In this document: positions 1-11,416 of the stretch, piece after piece
How positions within the stretch are numbered: the stretch's first letter is position 1
How the letters are laid out: each line of letters starts with the position of its first letter
Origin: Hygrophila difformis
Lineage: Eukaryota > Streptophyta > Magnoliopsida > Lamiales > Acanthaceae
Direction: 5' to 3'
Assembly: GCA_030278955.1 (NCBI GenBank)
Contig: JAOANR010000004.1
Coordinates: 22,310,139 to 22,374,138, forward strand
Length of the DNA stretch: 64,000 bases
Made by a program: the position numbers and the translations under genes
The notes under the pieces: generated by a model
Told to the model about the DNA's origin: nothing
The model's database searches: none
Seen by the model: the letters and a program-made list of their open reading frames with translations, nothing else

Positions 1-910
1 TGTAGTGGGCTGGGCTAGTTCATGGGCTTGGGCTTGAGCCCAATTGGCTTTATTTCAGCTTCCTGTCTTCCCTCTAGTCATGGCCATGACTAGGGACTCC
101 ATAGTTGCCTGTCTTCTTTCTTTCTTTCTTCCACTTTGCTCCAATTTTTCCATTGCCATGCCATCCTCCTACAAACAACAAAACAAGCACAAAGAGAGTA
201 AAGTGCTACCAAAACCACCTAAAAAATGTCCACAATATATATCATTATCAAGCACAAAATTCACACTATCATTAACTGATATCTTGTGTTGAGTTTGTCT
301 ATTTTTATGGTTAAAGGGTTCAAATTAAGACGAGTCGTCATATTCAAGAAGTCATAAGCTATATTTGCTCGGCATTGCAATTTGCAAGAAGGTTGACACT
401 ATAAGAAGTTAACGATCCAAATTTGAATTGAAATATGATCCGGAGTTCCAATTTTAGAACTTGTTTTACAATTTGAGCATTACTATTTTCTAAGAATCAA
501 TGTTTTATTAGTTAAAATAATAATTCTTAAACCACCGGAAACACTCTTTAGTTATTGCCAAAACATAATAATTCAAAATATATGCTTATCAATATTAAGA
601 CATAGAGGCATATCAACTGCAAAACATATCATGATTTAGCCATAAAATTGCACCATACAAGTGTAGAAATTCCATTTTGGTCACAATAGAGAAAACAAGC
701 CATACTTGACTTGTAGAAAGTACAACTAGACGAAATTCATTATTCGTTGGACCATAATAATGAAACTGTGAAACATAAACCAGTATGGCTAAATGAAATT
801 CATCATACAATTGCGAAAAAACAAGTCACTTGCATGGGAAGGCAAATACCAACTCAAACAAGATTCACCCTGTCCTCTGTCACGTGTCTCGGCTACTTAG
901 CAGTTCATGA
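1..910. other. Intergenic DNA downstream of the uL4 gene
   Basis: I see no supported gene here. The stretch is AT-rich and lies 3' of the uL4 stop codon, whose complement starts at 911. Its right part should hold the 3' UTR and polyadenylation region of that minus-strand gene. Short frames in the first 300 bases show no domain or family resemblance. Confidence 0.5.
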
Positions 911-3900
911 TCAACGATTGATTGGAGTATGCATTCTTTCAACTATTCTATTTACAGCACCGCGAGACATCACTAAGGTATCGTGCAGCAGAATGTTATA
1001 AACATTCAAGCCCTGCAAAGCAAACAGAAAAGTATCATTCTTGTAAAACAACTATGCAAATACCAAAATCTATTTTCCAAATTCCACAGCAATGATCCAC
1101 TGAATTTGTGGAATCATCTGCCACAATCCTTTAATGAACACAAAAGATTAAACAGGTATCTTAATTTCATTTCCAAGAATAGGGAAAAAAAAGAGAACAA
1201 AAATAAATGATCAAAAAAGATGATAATTCACCTTAAACAGTAAGCATGAAACATTGCTAGTACTAATTAAAGGTTGAGACTTACAATTGATGGTAATACA
1301 TTGACGTAATGTAAATTCTGAGTAGCCAGCTTCAACTTTTCATTTATTGGACCACCATCAACCAGCAAAAGCTTCTTGGCATTCACCATGTTCTTTGTCT
1401 TGTGGGACAGAAGCTCCAAATCTTCAAAAACCATAAGCTGTATAGTTGAAGCAGTATCCTATGTTAGTTTGATAATATGATGTACATGAGGATACAAACA
1501 AGAGTAAACTAATTATACAACAATAATAATCAACACTTGCTAGCTTCTACCCAAAACAAGATAAAAACAAATAAAAGAAGACATGAAACAGAACATGTTA
1601 GAAGATGGATATGAAGTTCCAACCCGAAACTAATTGGCAATGGGTGGAGTAACTCTTTGATATAAGCAAGGGGGAATCACATCATATATAAGATGTGTGT
1701 GAGAATAATATATGGGACACTTAACAGAAAGCTGGTCAAAATTGGCAGAGAAACTCAGTCCCCAAAATATTGTCAAGAACACAGCACACTTACGCATGGA
1801 GGGTTTTCAGAGCAGACAAAAAGGATAGCTCAAGTATAGAGTACAGATCAACAGGCTGGTCCTTGCAGGAAATCAGCCACACCAAAATTAAATGGGTGGA
1901 AGGATTTCTTTCAGCATATGCACATCCTATAATGAATAAGGAGAGGGGGCCAGTTTTCCTAAATATTGCAGAACCAGTTTTTCTTTTATGTTGTGGAAAG
2001 CTTTGAAAATGCATGGAGTGGCTGGTCAATAAAAAACTCATTGTCAGCAGGGTGTGTAGTTATTAAATGCTCTTCCATTGAGTGGCTTGCCTTCCCTTCT
2101 GCTGCACGAGCTGAAAGTGCAATCTTCAACCCTAAACAGCGGACCTTTTCGTTTAGCTTGAAAGCATGGCTTCACGGCTTCGGGCCATGCATCGTAGCTC
2201 CTCCCCTAAACTATTGACCATGATAGATATTAGGTCATGTCCACGTGGAAAGCTTCTTAAAATACAGAAAGCAATCAAGAACCACAAACCAAACTCACCT
2301 GTGGACCACGCAGTGTTCCATGCCTTGCTCTACCAGTACCTTTCTGTCGCCAAGGCCTTCTGCCTGTCCCACTGACCTCACTGACAGTTTTGGTTGAATG
2401 GGTTCCCTACAAAATATAGCACCATGCCCCATGTTTTTTGAAACGCCAGAAAACATTGGTGAAGATAAACAATACCAACCGGCAACACACTCATAAAACA
2501 GTCACAGACATGCACATTTATCTATTTCAAAAAAGAAAAACAAATGGTTACAGAAAGCATTTGTTTACACGTGGCTGGCCTTTAATTTAGAAAGGAGAAC
2601 AAGAAGATAAAAAGGAAAATTAAAGCAGAGAACTGATATCTGATGCAAAACTGGGGTCTCAAACAGACTACACAACCAACAACAGCATGAGAACAAAATA
2701 ACTTGTTCCATGATCCATCAGCCATGGCACCAATAATTCAACCCAAAAAACAGAAATCAACGAAACTAATTCAAAAAGACACTGCTTAACTGTTTTTAAC
2801 CTGCAATTCAACCAATAAAACAGAAAATGACTACCTGCTGCCTTTTAGCTAGCTGCCACCTTACGACACGATGGATAATATCCTTCCTAATTGGTACATC
2901 AAAAACATCATCAGCCAACACCATGAATCCCTTATCTTCTCTAAGAAAATTTGTGACTGGAATCAGCAGGTCCTGGTACAAACCTACAACATTGATAAAT
3001 TGTTAATAACAAATAGTTCCATCTGAATACAATAGTAGCAATAACTCTAAGTTGAATGGGCCATAACCAATAACCAAAGAATCCCATATCACAAGCAGAA
3101 ACAATGATAATAAACACTATCAATCTCTTTTAAGGCATCATCAAAACCACAACAATACTTACAGAAAACAGAAATACAACTATATTAATAAAATTGACGG
3201 GAATCAAAGCAACAATTTTACAAAATACTGATTAGCAACAACATAAATCGTAAGGAAATCCATTGTACCTATTTCCCGATCAGGAGTCAACACTTTCTTA
3301 GTTCCTAACAACTCTGCTGGAAATGCACTGTCACTTGAATTGGGAGTCAAAATGGTAGTACAATACCGGCGGAAGGCACCAACAGATGCCTGCTACAGAT
3401 AACAAGTTACTCAGAATAAAATTCCATCACCAGAAATAAGAAGGCACTATCAGTTTTATTTTATTTTTTAATGAATTACTGCAACAGAAAAAAAAAAACA
3501 AAAAAAAAACAAAAAACAAAAAAAAAACAAAAGAAACAAAACAAAAAACAAAAAAACAAGTATGGTGTATATGCTGTATATCAAAAGGCCTACCTTTACA
3601 AGTGCACAACTAGAATTCAAGCAATCCCCACGATCAAAGGCTGCTTCATATGTCAATCCAAACGAAAAGAATTAGAACTAAACTAATGGGTAGTGAAGGT
3701 ATGGAAGTGGATGTAAATCCATATCAATAATTTATTTAAATGTTACAACACAACTGTGGATTTATAAAAGCCATAGTAAATCAACCCCTTAATTTCATCC
3801 CAAGAAAGTCCAGAATAGCTAAAACGGAACAAAAACCTAGCCGGATCTTGGTTATGAAGAACCAAGAATGAAGCTAAAAAAAACTTAAAATAATAAGATT

Positions 3901-6032
3901 GCATTTTTAACAAGATAATAAAAGCATGAAAAAAACACCTACCATTAGAACGGGAAACAACCTTAGATGGAAAATCAAATGAAGCCAATGCTCTCAATAG
4001 CCTTTGCCAAAGGACCAGGTAATAAGTTTATCAAAAATCCCGAAGAAGATTTTCACCTGAAGCGAAAATAATAGCCACATTACTAGCAGAGGCGGACCCA
4101 GGATTTTTTTCTTGGGGGCCGGGGGGGGGGGGGGGGCTTCGACTTGATAATAGTAAAGCAAATACATAAACTGTGCGTCCAAGAAAACTTGATAATAGTA
4201 AAGCAAATACATAAACTGTGCGTCCAAGAAAACTAATATTAACAAAAAAATTAAAATTATTCACGTCGAGTCCTCATACTTTGAAATCGATTTACAATGT
4301 CATCAATGGTGACTTTTAAAAACAAATCTTTCTCTATGGTAGTAACCAAAAATCATTTAGTAGTTGAGGAACTTCAATAGAAGTTGGATTTGGAATCGAA
4401 GTTTCATCATAATGATCAATTTTTTTTTAAAATGAGTAGAAAACAATGATAAAATACTTGAATCAAATCATTAATTTTTCAGAACATGGCAAAATACATG
4501 AATCAGACATAGTAATTAAAATTCACATTTAGACAATGAAATTATAAACCAGGATATTTATAACCGGTAAACAACCTTAGTCATCCTATTAATTTCATTT
4601 CATACAACCCAGAATGCAAATACAAGCACACATACAGATGCAGAAGAGATGTAAAATATTGTGAGGCTACATATGCACGTACTCAGTGATGATTCAAACT
4701 CTAAAGGAAGAATTTTCCTATCAAAGCTCACTGCACCAAACTACTAGGCGATGTTCAATTTGCAGAATGTCATTGAGAAATTATATTATTGTAGCAGATT
4801 GTGAGAAATCAAGTCTTGTTTCATCACTTCCTCGTGCATAGTTGAATGAAATAAAAAATGGTTGCGACAATATACCCAAATCGATGATTTATATGCCCAC
4901 AGCAAAAATCGAAAGCAATGGCAACAAACCCAAAGTTAAATAAAATCAAGAGATTCAAGAATCCAACCTAGAAAAGAAACATAAAATTTGAGATTTTGGG
5001 CAACTCAGCCTTGGCCTCGCCGGACGCAATCGCAACTAGAAACAAAAGTAGGAGAAGCGGACGACACTCGGAGGCTGCGCAGCAGAGTTGGAAGAAGCAG
5101 CATGCCAGCAGCACGGTGAGGAAGATTGAGGAAGATGAAATTTGGGATTGGGAACGGTAGAAATCGAGGAAGATGAGGGAATAGTTTAATTTCTCTCTCC
5201 AAACTCATCAATATTATCCCAACCCGGCTACCCCAAATTTACCTACTTTATCAATAACCATTCAACCATCCAACCACGGTATATAATTATTTTAATTGAT
5301 ATAATTTTAAGTTATATTGAAATATAAAAAATTTAATATTTCAAAAATATAAAATATTTATCTTATTTATAAAGAATAAAAATCTAAAATATTAATATAT
5401 TTTTTTATTTATTTTCATTTTATAAAAATTTAAAAATGAATTAAATATATCAAAATTGATATATTGTGTATTTAATAAAAATATAGCAAGAGTGATCTCT
5501 ATTTGTAGAGAACGAAAAATTATAAAATTTGATATATTTTTTATTTATATTTATTTATTTATATAAAAGATATAATTATTTTATTGTATAAAATTAAAAG
5601 AATCACTTGACCAATGGGATGGAGATAAGTGTCTCAATCCCATTCGCCAAAATTAAAGAGACCTAGTGGTCTCATGGTTGGGAGTGGTCGACCACTCCAA
5701 TGCAACCACCACCCCTTTTTTCTTTTTCTTTTTTTTAATTAATGCTTACGTGGCGGAGACCGGTCTCGTGCAGGATCATGGATAAACATAGTGGCTCAAA
5801 ACTATACCTAGGTATAGTGGGCTTTAAAAAAAAAAAAAAAATTGGTGGGGCCTGCGGCCTGGCCCAGGCCCCTTTGTGAGTCTGTCTCTGATTACTAGAG
5901 TGTGGAGGAATCAAAGTAGCCATTTGATCAGAAAAATAGAGGCTTCATAACTCAATTCATGAACAAGCATCCTATGGCGCACAGAAATTAATACGGGAGA
6001 ACTTACCAGCAAAACCAAAGATGAATCGACAT
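911..6032 (-). CDS. Mitochondrial-type large-subunit ribosomal protein uL4, nine exons
   Basis: Ribosomal protein of the uL4 (bacterial L4) family, which binds 23S-type rRNA and helps line the exit tunnel. Coding exons read on the minus strand: 6032-6007, 4001-3943, 3643-3594, 3389-3269, 2983-2835, 2406-2299, 2210-2091, 1437-1285 and 1012-911. They join in one frame of 296 codons including the stop, close to the usual length for plant mitochondrial uL4. Recognisable family blocks are [51 protein letters not shown], the block ending [17 protein letters not shown] and the C-terminal [10 protein letters not shown]. Exons 3-9 are secure. The short first exon (26 nt, ATG at 6032-6030, a basic acid-free start resembling a presequence) is inferred from a good GTAAGT donor and frame compatibility. 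One intron has a GC donor (2090-2089). I assign mitochondria rather than plastid from overall resemblance, so the compartment is inference. Confidence 0.88.
2089..2091 (-). other. GC-AG intron donor in the uL4 gene
   Basis: The exon ending GAAGGGAAG is followed by GCAAGC, not GT. AAG|GCAAG is the usual strong context of GC-AG introns. Joining to the AG before 1437 keeps the uL4 frame and the conserved order of residues. Reading through instead leaves the family sequence and soon meets a stop. Confidence 0.75.
3480..3562. repeat. A-rich low-complexity tract in a uL4 intron
   Basis: Runs of A separated by single C residues (an A(n)C pattern) lie in the intron between uL4 exons 3 and 4. The long lysine or phenylalanine frames across it are by-products of base composition. 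Confidence 0.9.
4079..5898. mobile_element. hAT-like non-autonomous element in uL4 intron 1
   Basis: The element spans 4087-5890 (1,804 bp). It starts CAGAGGCGGACCCA and its other end, read on the opposite strand, starts CAGAGACAGACTCA: imperfect 14-bp terminal inverted repeats of the CAGAG type. It is flanked by a perfect 8-bp target duplication ATTACTAG (4079-4086 and 5891-5898), the size hAT transposases make. G- or C-rich subterminal stretches lie just inside both ends. No transposase domain is visible, so it is probably mobilised in trans. Inside are a 13-G run near 4120, a 45-bp tandem duplication (4143-4232) and a GC-rich part at 5000-5210. It lies wholly within the predicted first intron of the uL4 gene. 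Confidence 0.88.
4143..4232. repeat. 45-bp tandem duplication inside the hAT-like element
   Basis: Two adjacent identical 45-bp units (4143-4187 and 4188-4232), each starting CTTGATAATAG and ending CCAAGAAAA. The exact identity means the duplication is recent compared with the rest of the element. Confidence 0.9.
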
Positions 6033-6928
6033 CAAGCTGAAACGAAGAAATGTTGGGGTGCAAACAGACAATGAAAACCTCCCACAAAACCCTTCCCCCT
6101 TTCGGGCGCATAATAATGCTAATTATTTAATGTGGGTCGGGGCGGGTAGAAATTTTCAGGTGGACATGGGTCGGGTTGTGTGGACCCGGTTTGATTGACC
6201 TGATTGAATTTTTTTTTTAATTTTTTAAATTTTTTTAGTAAGCCAAGCATGGGAAAAAAATTAGGTACGAAGTACTTTGCTAATGGAACCAAATAAATAC
6301 TCCTACTTATTATTCCAACCTCCTAATAGAAACTTAACTGAGAAATTCAAAAGCGACTACTGGAACCAAAACCATACATGAGATGATAGTACAACAATAA
6401 ACAAATTTAAGATCCATTATAAAGCTGAAACAATCCAATGCGGCAATGCCCGCCCATAGCCAAAAAACCAGATTAGCCCATCAAAATGCTCAACCAACAA
6501 TACATCATGGTGAAATAAAGTGCACAATTCATTCAAATCAACAATTCAAACAAACTCAATCAATCAATAATTCAATACTACAACTACTCAAAACGACGAC
6601 CACATTCAAAGTCAAACCGTTCCTCCTCACCTTCTTAGCTTGTAAGGATGATTGGGGGAATCATGTGAGGGAGGAGCGAAGGTGAGGGCGAGTAGCAGCA
6701 ATAGTCGGCGGAGGACGTCGTCTTCGGAGCAGCAGTGGACACCCCGGGCGAAAGAGACGAAGGCGAAGCAGCAGTGGGCAACGAACGACGGCAGGCGGGC
6801 GAGTGAAGAGATGAGAGTGGGCGGAGCAGCCTTCGTCGCTTTGGGAGAGGCGGAAGAGACGAGATACGTACAAGAGTACTGAGACCAAGAGGGGTCTAGT
6901 TTCTACTTTCCAGGTCATAATAATAATA
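6033..6928. other. uL4 upstream region with a GC-rich patch
   Basis: This stretch separates the uL4 start from the MULE. It should contain the uL4 promoter and 5' UTR; I cannot place a TATA box with confidence. A GC-rich patch at about 6650-6880 has open frames on both strands but no recognisable domain. It may be an exon or captured fragment of an unknown gene. No gene is called. Confidence 0.4.
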
Positions 6929-6938
6929 GTAATATACT

Positions 6939-7137
6939 GGAAAAAAAGGCCAAAATAGTCCGTTTTTTTTCAAAAAAATCAAATCAATCTGTTTTTTTTA
7001 TTTTTTTGCCCAATTAGTCCTCTATAAATACTAATTAGATCCGATTTGGTCCACCACCCACTAATGAGGTTCAAAATGCTGACGTGGCACGGATTAATAC
7101 TAATTAAATCCCACGGTGGCACGGTGGAACACGTCAA
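6939..7137 (+). repeat. MULE left terminal inverted repeat
   Basis: About 199 bp, matched in inverted orientation by 13615-13814 with scattered substitutions. It would hold the transposase binding sites and, in Mutator elements generally, the promoter of the transposase gene. Confidence 0.9.
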
Positions 7138-7246
7138 ATATGACATGGCGAACCTATTCCCGTCTGAACACTTAACCCCAAGGCCAATTTCTCAACCCGT
7201 CTGTCCACTTAACCCACTCAAAATCATTTGAACACTTAACTAAAAA

Positions 7247-10200
7247 ATGCCCAATTTTTCCCTCCATCGCGAAAACCTAATCCACCACACTAAGAGAAAT
7301 TCCGGCAAGAAATTGAGGAGAATGGGCACGTTTGACTTAACCTTGATGCCCGAAGACGAGAACGGTTGGCCTCCCCCCGATTACGGCACGATTTCGCTTT
7401 TTCCCTTCATTTTTCTGGTATGGGTAGGTTTCAAGAGGTATTTTTTTTTTTGGTGTCGAACAATAGGGTGTTGTCTGCACAAGTATTTCTGTGTGAATGA
7501 TTATGGTTGGGTGGGATGGTGCATTTCCTTAAATAATGATCGTTTTCTGCTTGTTTGCAAGTTGCCGATTAAGAATTGATTTGGACAGTTGGTTTGTCAC
7601 ATGCGCGTGTCCGGTTGTGTTTGTCCTTAAAGAGTACAATTTCTTTAAAGAATGGAATAGATGGTTGTTGGAATAAATGGAATTTATTGTGTGGTCCAAA
7701 CTTGGTCAGCTGTTTAGTGCGAGACCGATAAGAATCTGAAAACATGGGTCCTATGGTGTTTTTTATTGTTCAGCTGCTTTATTTATTTTGCTTTTCCAAA
7801 CAGCTTCTTTGGCTAGCGGATTGCATAGGTTTTTTTTTATGGTTTTGTCACATAGGTTTTTTATGGTTTTTATATATTTCACAACTTGTTTAGCGGATTG
7901 CACAGCTTCATATATTTCCAAAGAGCTTGTTTGTCACAAAGGTTTTTTTTATGGTTTTGCAGAACCAGACAACAATGATCGAGTCACAATTGCATTTTAT
8001 TTTGGTGGCAGAATACAGGAGGGTATTTACTATGAGGAAGGCCAACAAATCAAAGTATTCAAGTATGATCATGTCCCAATAAGCCTTTTAGGTGTAGGAG
8101 CTATGAGGATATTTGTGAAGAATCAAGTCAAGTCCGATGAATTTAATTTGTATTTGAAAGATAGAAGTGGGGTGAAATGCCTAACTGAATACGCACAATT
8201 GTTTAGTGCAATTGAGAAGTTAGAGACAGTCATGGAATGTGTTATTTGCATTGTTATGAAGGATGCAATCAATGGTGATGTATTTGATTTGGAGTCTGGA
8301 AGTGATGGAGACGACTCCCTTGATGGTCTTAGTGATTTTAGTGAATCGGATCAGGAGTATGAGTACGGTATGGGGGAGAGTGAATATTCGGATGATGAAC
8401 TGGAGAATGTGTTTGTTAGTCATGTTCAAGATGAATCTGTGGCACAGAAAAGGGTAAGAAAAATGAAGGGAAAAAAAGAAGGTTATCCAGCAAAATACTA
8501 GTGTTGCATCAGAGGACTTGGCTGCAAGTGAAGATCATGGCTGTGTGAATGAGAGTGAGGAAGAATTGAACACTGGTAGGGATTCGGATGGAGAGGATTC
8601 AAATAGGTTGAACTGCTAGACATTTAATCCAGAGAATACTTTTGATCCAAAAATATGCTTGGGGATGATATTTACCACCAAAAAGGAGCTCAAGATGGCA
8701 GTACAATCAATGGCAATTAATGAGAAGAGAAATGTCAAGTTTGTGAAGAATGATAAAGGGAGACTATGGGTTGAATTTCAAGTGAGTTCCTGCCCTTGGA
8801 TGCTTAGAGGATTAAAAATGAAGACCGATAGTACTTTTCAGGTCAGTAAGTATTATAAGAAGCACAATGGTAAGCCATCCTTCAATGTTAAGAATATGAC
8901 ATCTACTTAGTTGGCAGAGAAGTTTAAGGACAGGTTCAAGAATGATCCGATGAGGGACCTAGAAGCCTTTAGAATTGAATCAATCCAGGACCTGAAAGTG
9001 CACATCTCTGTGAACAGGTGATAAAAACTAAAAGGAAGGCATTGCACTTAATTGAAGGGACACATGACACACAGTATGAATTCCTTTTTAGCTATGTTAA
9101 AGAGATCAAAATGAGCAACCCAGGGTCCTCTATTGAGCTGGTGGAAGATGGAGCAGATAGTCGAAGGAGGTTTAACAGACTGTATGTTTGCTTGAATGCG
9201 TGTAAGGTTGGCTTTAGAGAGGGTTGTAGACCAGTGATATGTTTTTATGGCTGCTGATTGAAGGTGTGAGTGGTGGCTGCTTGTTGACGGCATGTGGAAT
9301 TGATGCGAATAATAGTTATTTACCCATTGCGTGGGCGGTTGTGGGGGAAAGAGTGCACAGATAGTTGGGCATGGTTCATGAGACTCTTGAAAATGGATTT
9401 GCAAATTAAGGAGCCCAGGCACTATACTCTCATGTCTGGCAAGCAAAAAGGTAGGAATAACTATGTCAAAGATACTTGTATAAGCTGTATTGTATGAAAA
9501 TACTAATCAGTTTATCTGATTTTGTAGGATTGATCCAAGCCGAATTGGATGAGTTTCCAGGGGAAGAGTACAGGTCAATTGAAGTAGTTTATTCAATATA
9601 GTTTCCAGGGGCTGAAATGTAAGATTGATCAAAATATGTTTATTCATTATGGTTTTATTCAATATAGTTGCTGGTTGAAATGGTAAGTTTAAAAATTCAA
9701 TATAGTTTATTTAATATAGGATTGATCAAAATTCTTTTATTCAATTTTGGAGTTCTATTCCCTTGCTTTGCTGATTGAATCTATTGCAGGTTTTGTGCAA
9801 GACACTTGCTTGTAAATTTGCAAAATGCTGGCTTCAGAGGAGAATGGCTCAAGAAGATGTTTTGGAAAGCGGCAAGGGCAACCACACCAAACTCCTTTGA
9901 GCTCATCATGGATGAACTGGTGCAGACAAGTGGTTAAGGAAGAGGCCACCGAGCCAATGGTCTAGGGTATTCTTCTGGGAGTTCTCCAGATGTAACATCT
10001 TGACAAACAACGCATGTGAGACATTTAATGGCAACATGAGAAAAAGCATAGAGAGACCAATAATTACTATGCTAGAAGAAATACATGAGAGCTTAATGAA
10101 AAGGTTTGTCAAGAATAGAGATAAGGCTGCTAGTTCAAACGGTGGCAGGAAGTCATATGTCCGAGGATCCAGGGTTTTATTGACCAACACAGCAATAGAC

Positions 10201-11416
10201 TTGAAGACTTCATTCCACACAAAGCTGACAATACTAACTTTAGCATCAAGGGAATGCAAGGTGGTCAATACCATGTGGACTTGAAAGCGGCGACGTGTGC
10301 ATGCAGAAAATGGCAGTTAAGTGGCTTCCCTTGCATCCAAGCCATGAGTGCAATCAATTTCTTACAAGATGATGTTGAGCCTTTATGCCATAAGTGTTAT
10401 CAAGTGGCCACATACAAAAAGACATATAAGCACTGTATTTTGTCAATAAATTCAAGGCAAGAATGGCCAAAGACTAGCATGATGCCTTGTGAACCGCCAT
10501 TGTATAATAAGAAGAAACCAGACAAACCTATTGTTAAAAGGAGACTCGAGCAGGGTGAGCAACAAGGGGCTGCATCAAAGAGGAAAAAAAAGTCTAAACC
10601 ACTGATTGTTACTGGTGCAAGTGGTGTAAAGCAGCTAAGGAGACGAGATTCTGAATATAAATGCAAGAAGTGTGGAGTGGATAGTTACAACACAAGAACA
10701 TGGAAGGATGCAGCTATAGTAACAGAAGTGGGGCCAAGTAAGGCAGCCAATATAGCCAATCTTTTTGAGACACAAGTACATCAAGAGGGAGAAATTATAG
10801 ACCTCACTGTTGGATCTTATCCTATATATACTCAAGAAACTCAAACAATCCAGGTTATGATCGTTTATAATTTAATTATTATAACATTTAACTGTTCTAT
10901 ATTGTAAATTTCATAATTGGTCCATTGCATAGGGAGAATGGAATGAAGGTTTCAATATGCACATTACTGTGGAGGAGCAGCAGCTCACAACAATTGTATG
11001 TTGCAAATGGTTATGTTTTAGTTATTTTTTATACGCCTATGGAAGTCTGTCTTAGTTCATATGCACTTATATACCTGCTGTACAAGTTAAATGAAATGAT
11101 TTTGATGCTGTCAATGTTAATGAAATGATTTGGTGGTTGATGCCTCATTTTTCTTTTTTTTTTTTTTCAGATCATGCCGGTTGGAGAGAATGAAGGGAAT
11201 GTCATGGAGGAGCAACATGAATTGACTGGGGATAGTTTCTTGCAAGACATGATTAATATCACACCAACCATGGAGAATCAAGCAGCCTACTCCACCGTTG
11301 ATGCTGCTGTAGAGCATGGTCCAAGCGAGCTGCCAATCATCAAAAAAAATGGGAAGAACTTCATGACACTGAAGAATGTCATTGCTAATGAGAAGGGCAG
11401 GGGAATTGGAGATTAA
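7247..11416 (+). pseudogene. MuDR-type transposase, decayed
   Basis: Plus-strand fragments in family order. 7960-8501 is the N-terminal region of plant MuDR transposases followed by an acidic linker (GSDGDDSLDGLSDFSESDQE). 8659-8960 is the Mutator DNA-binding-like region (KKELKMAVQSMAINEKRNVK). 9030-9450 is the DDE core with GIDANNSYLPIAWAVVGE. 9790-10290 continues the core (NNACETFNGNMRKSI). 10254-10680 is a SWIM zinc finger followed by a degenerate CCHC knuckle. The gene is broken: there are stops and frameshifts between and inside blocks, the first catalytic Asp (normally in an LDGC-like motif) reads FYGC near 9250, the SWIM His is Gln (CIQA), and the knuckle has lost its His and last Cys. 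11174-11416 may be a last exon. 7247-7579 is an unassigned 5' frame. No functional transposase is expected. Confidence 0.85.

Noticed and set aside
3427..3686. Lysine- or phenylalanine-rich small proteins
   Set aside because: Artefacts of the A-rich intron tract of the uL4 gene.
4121..4136. G-run as a G-quadruplex or assembly error
   Set aside because: A single homopolymer run is typical of the subterminal part of this transposon type and is also prone to sequencing error; no further support.
5005..5211. Minus-strand frame with an ATG and a basic, Leu/Ser-rich start that could be the uL4 first exon
   Set aside because: It lies inside the hAT-like element, bounded by a perfect 8-bp target duplication. 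No donor there joins in frame to exon 2 as cleanly as 6007 does.
6446..6918. Open frames on both strands of a GC-rich patch as a gene
   Set aside because: No domain, no clear splice signals, and frames open on both strands reflect base composition.
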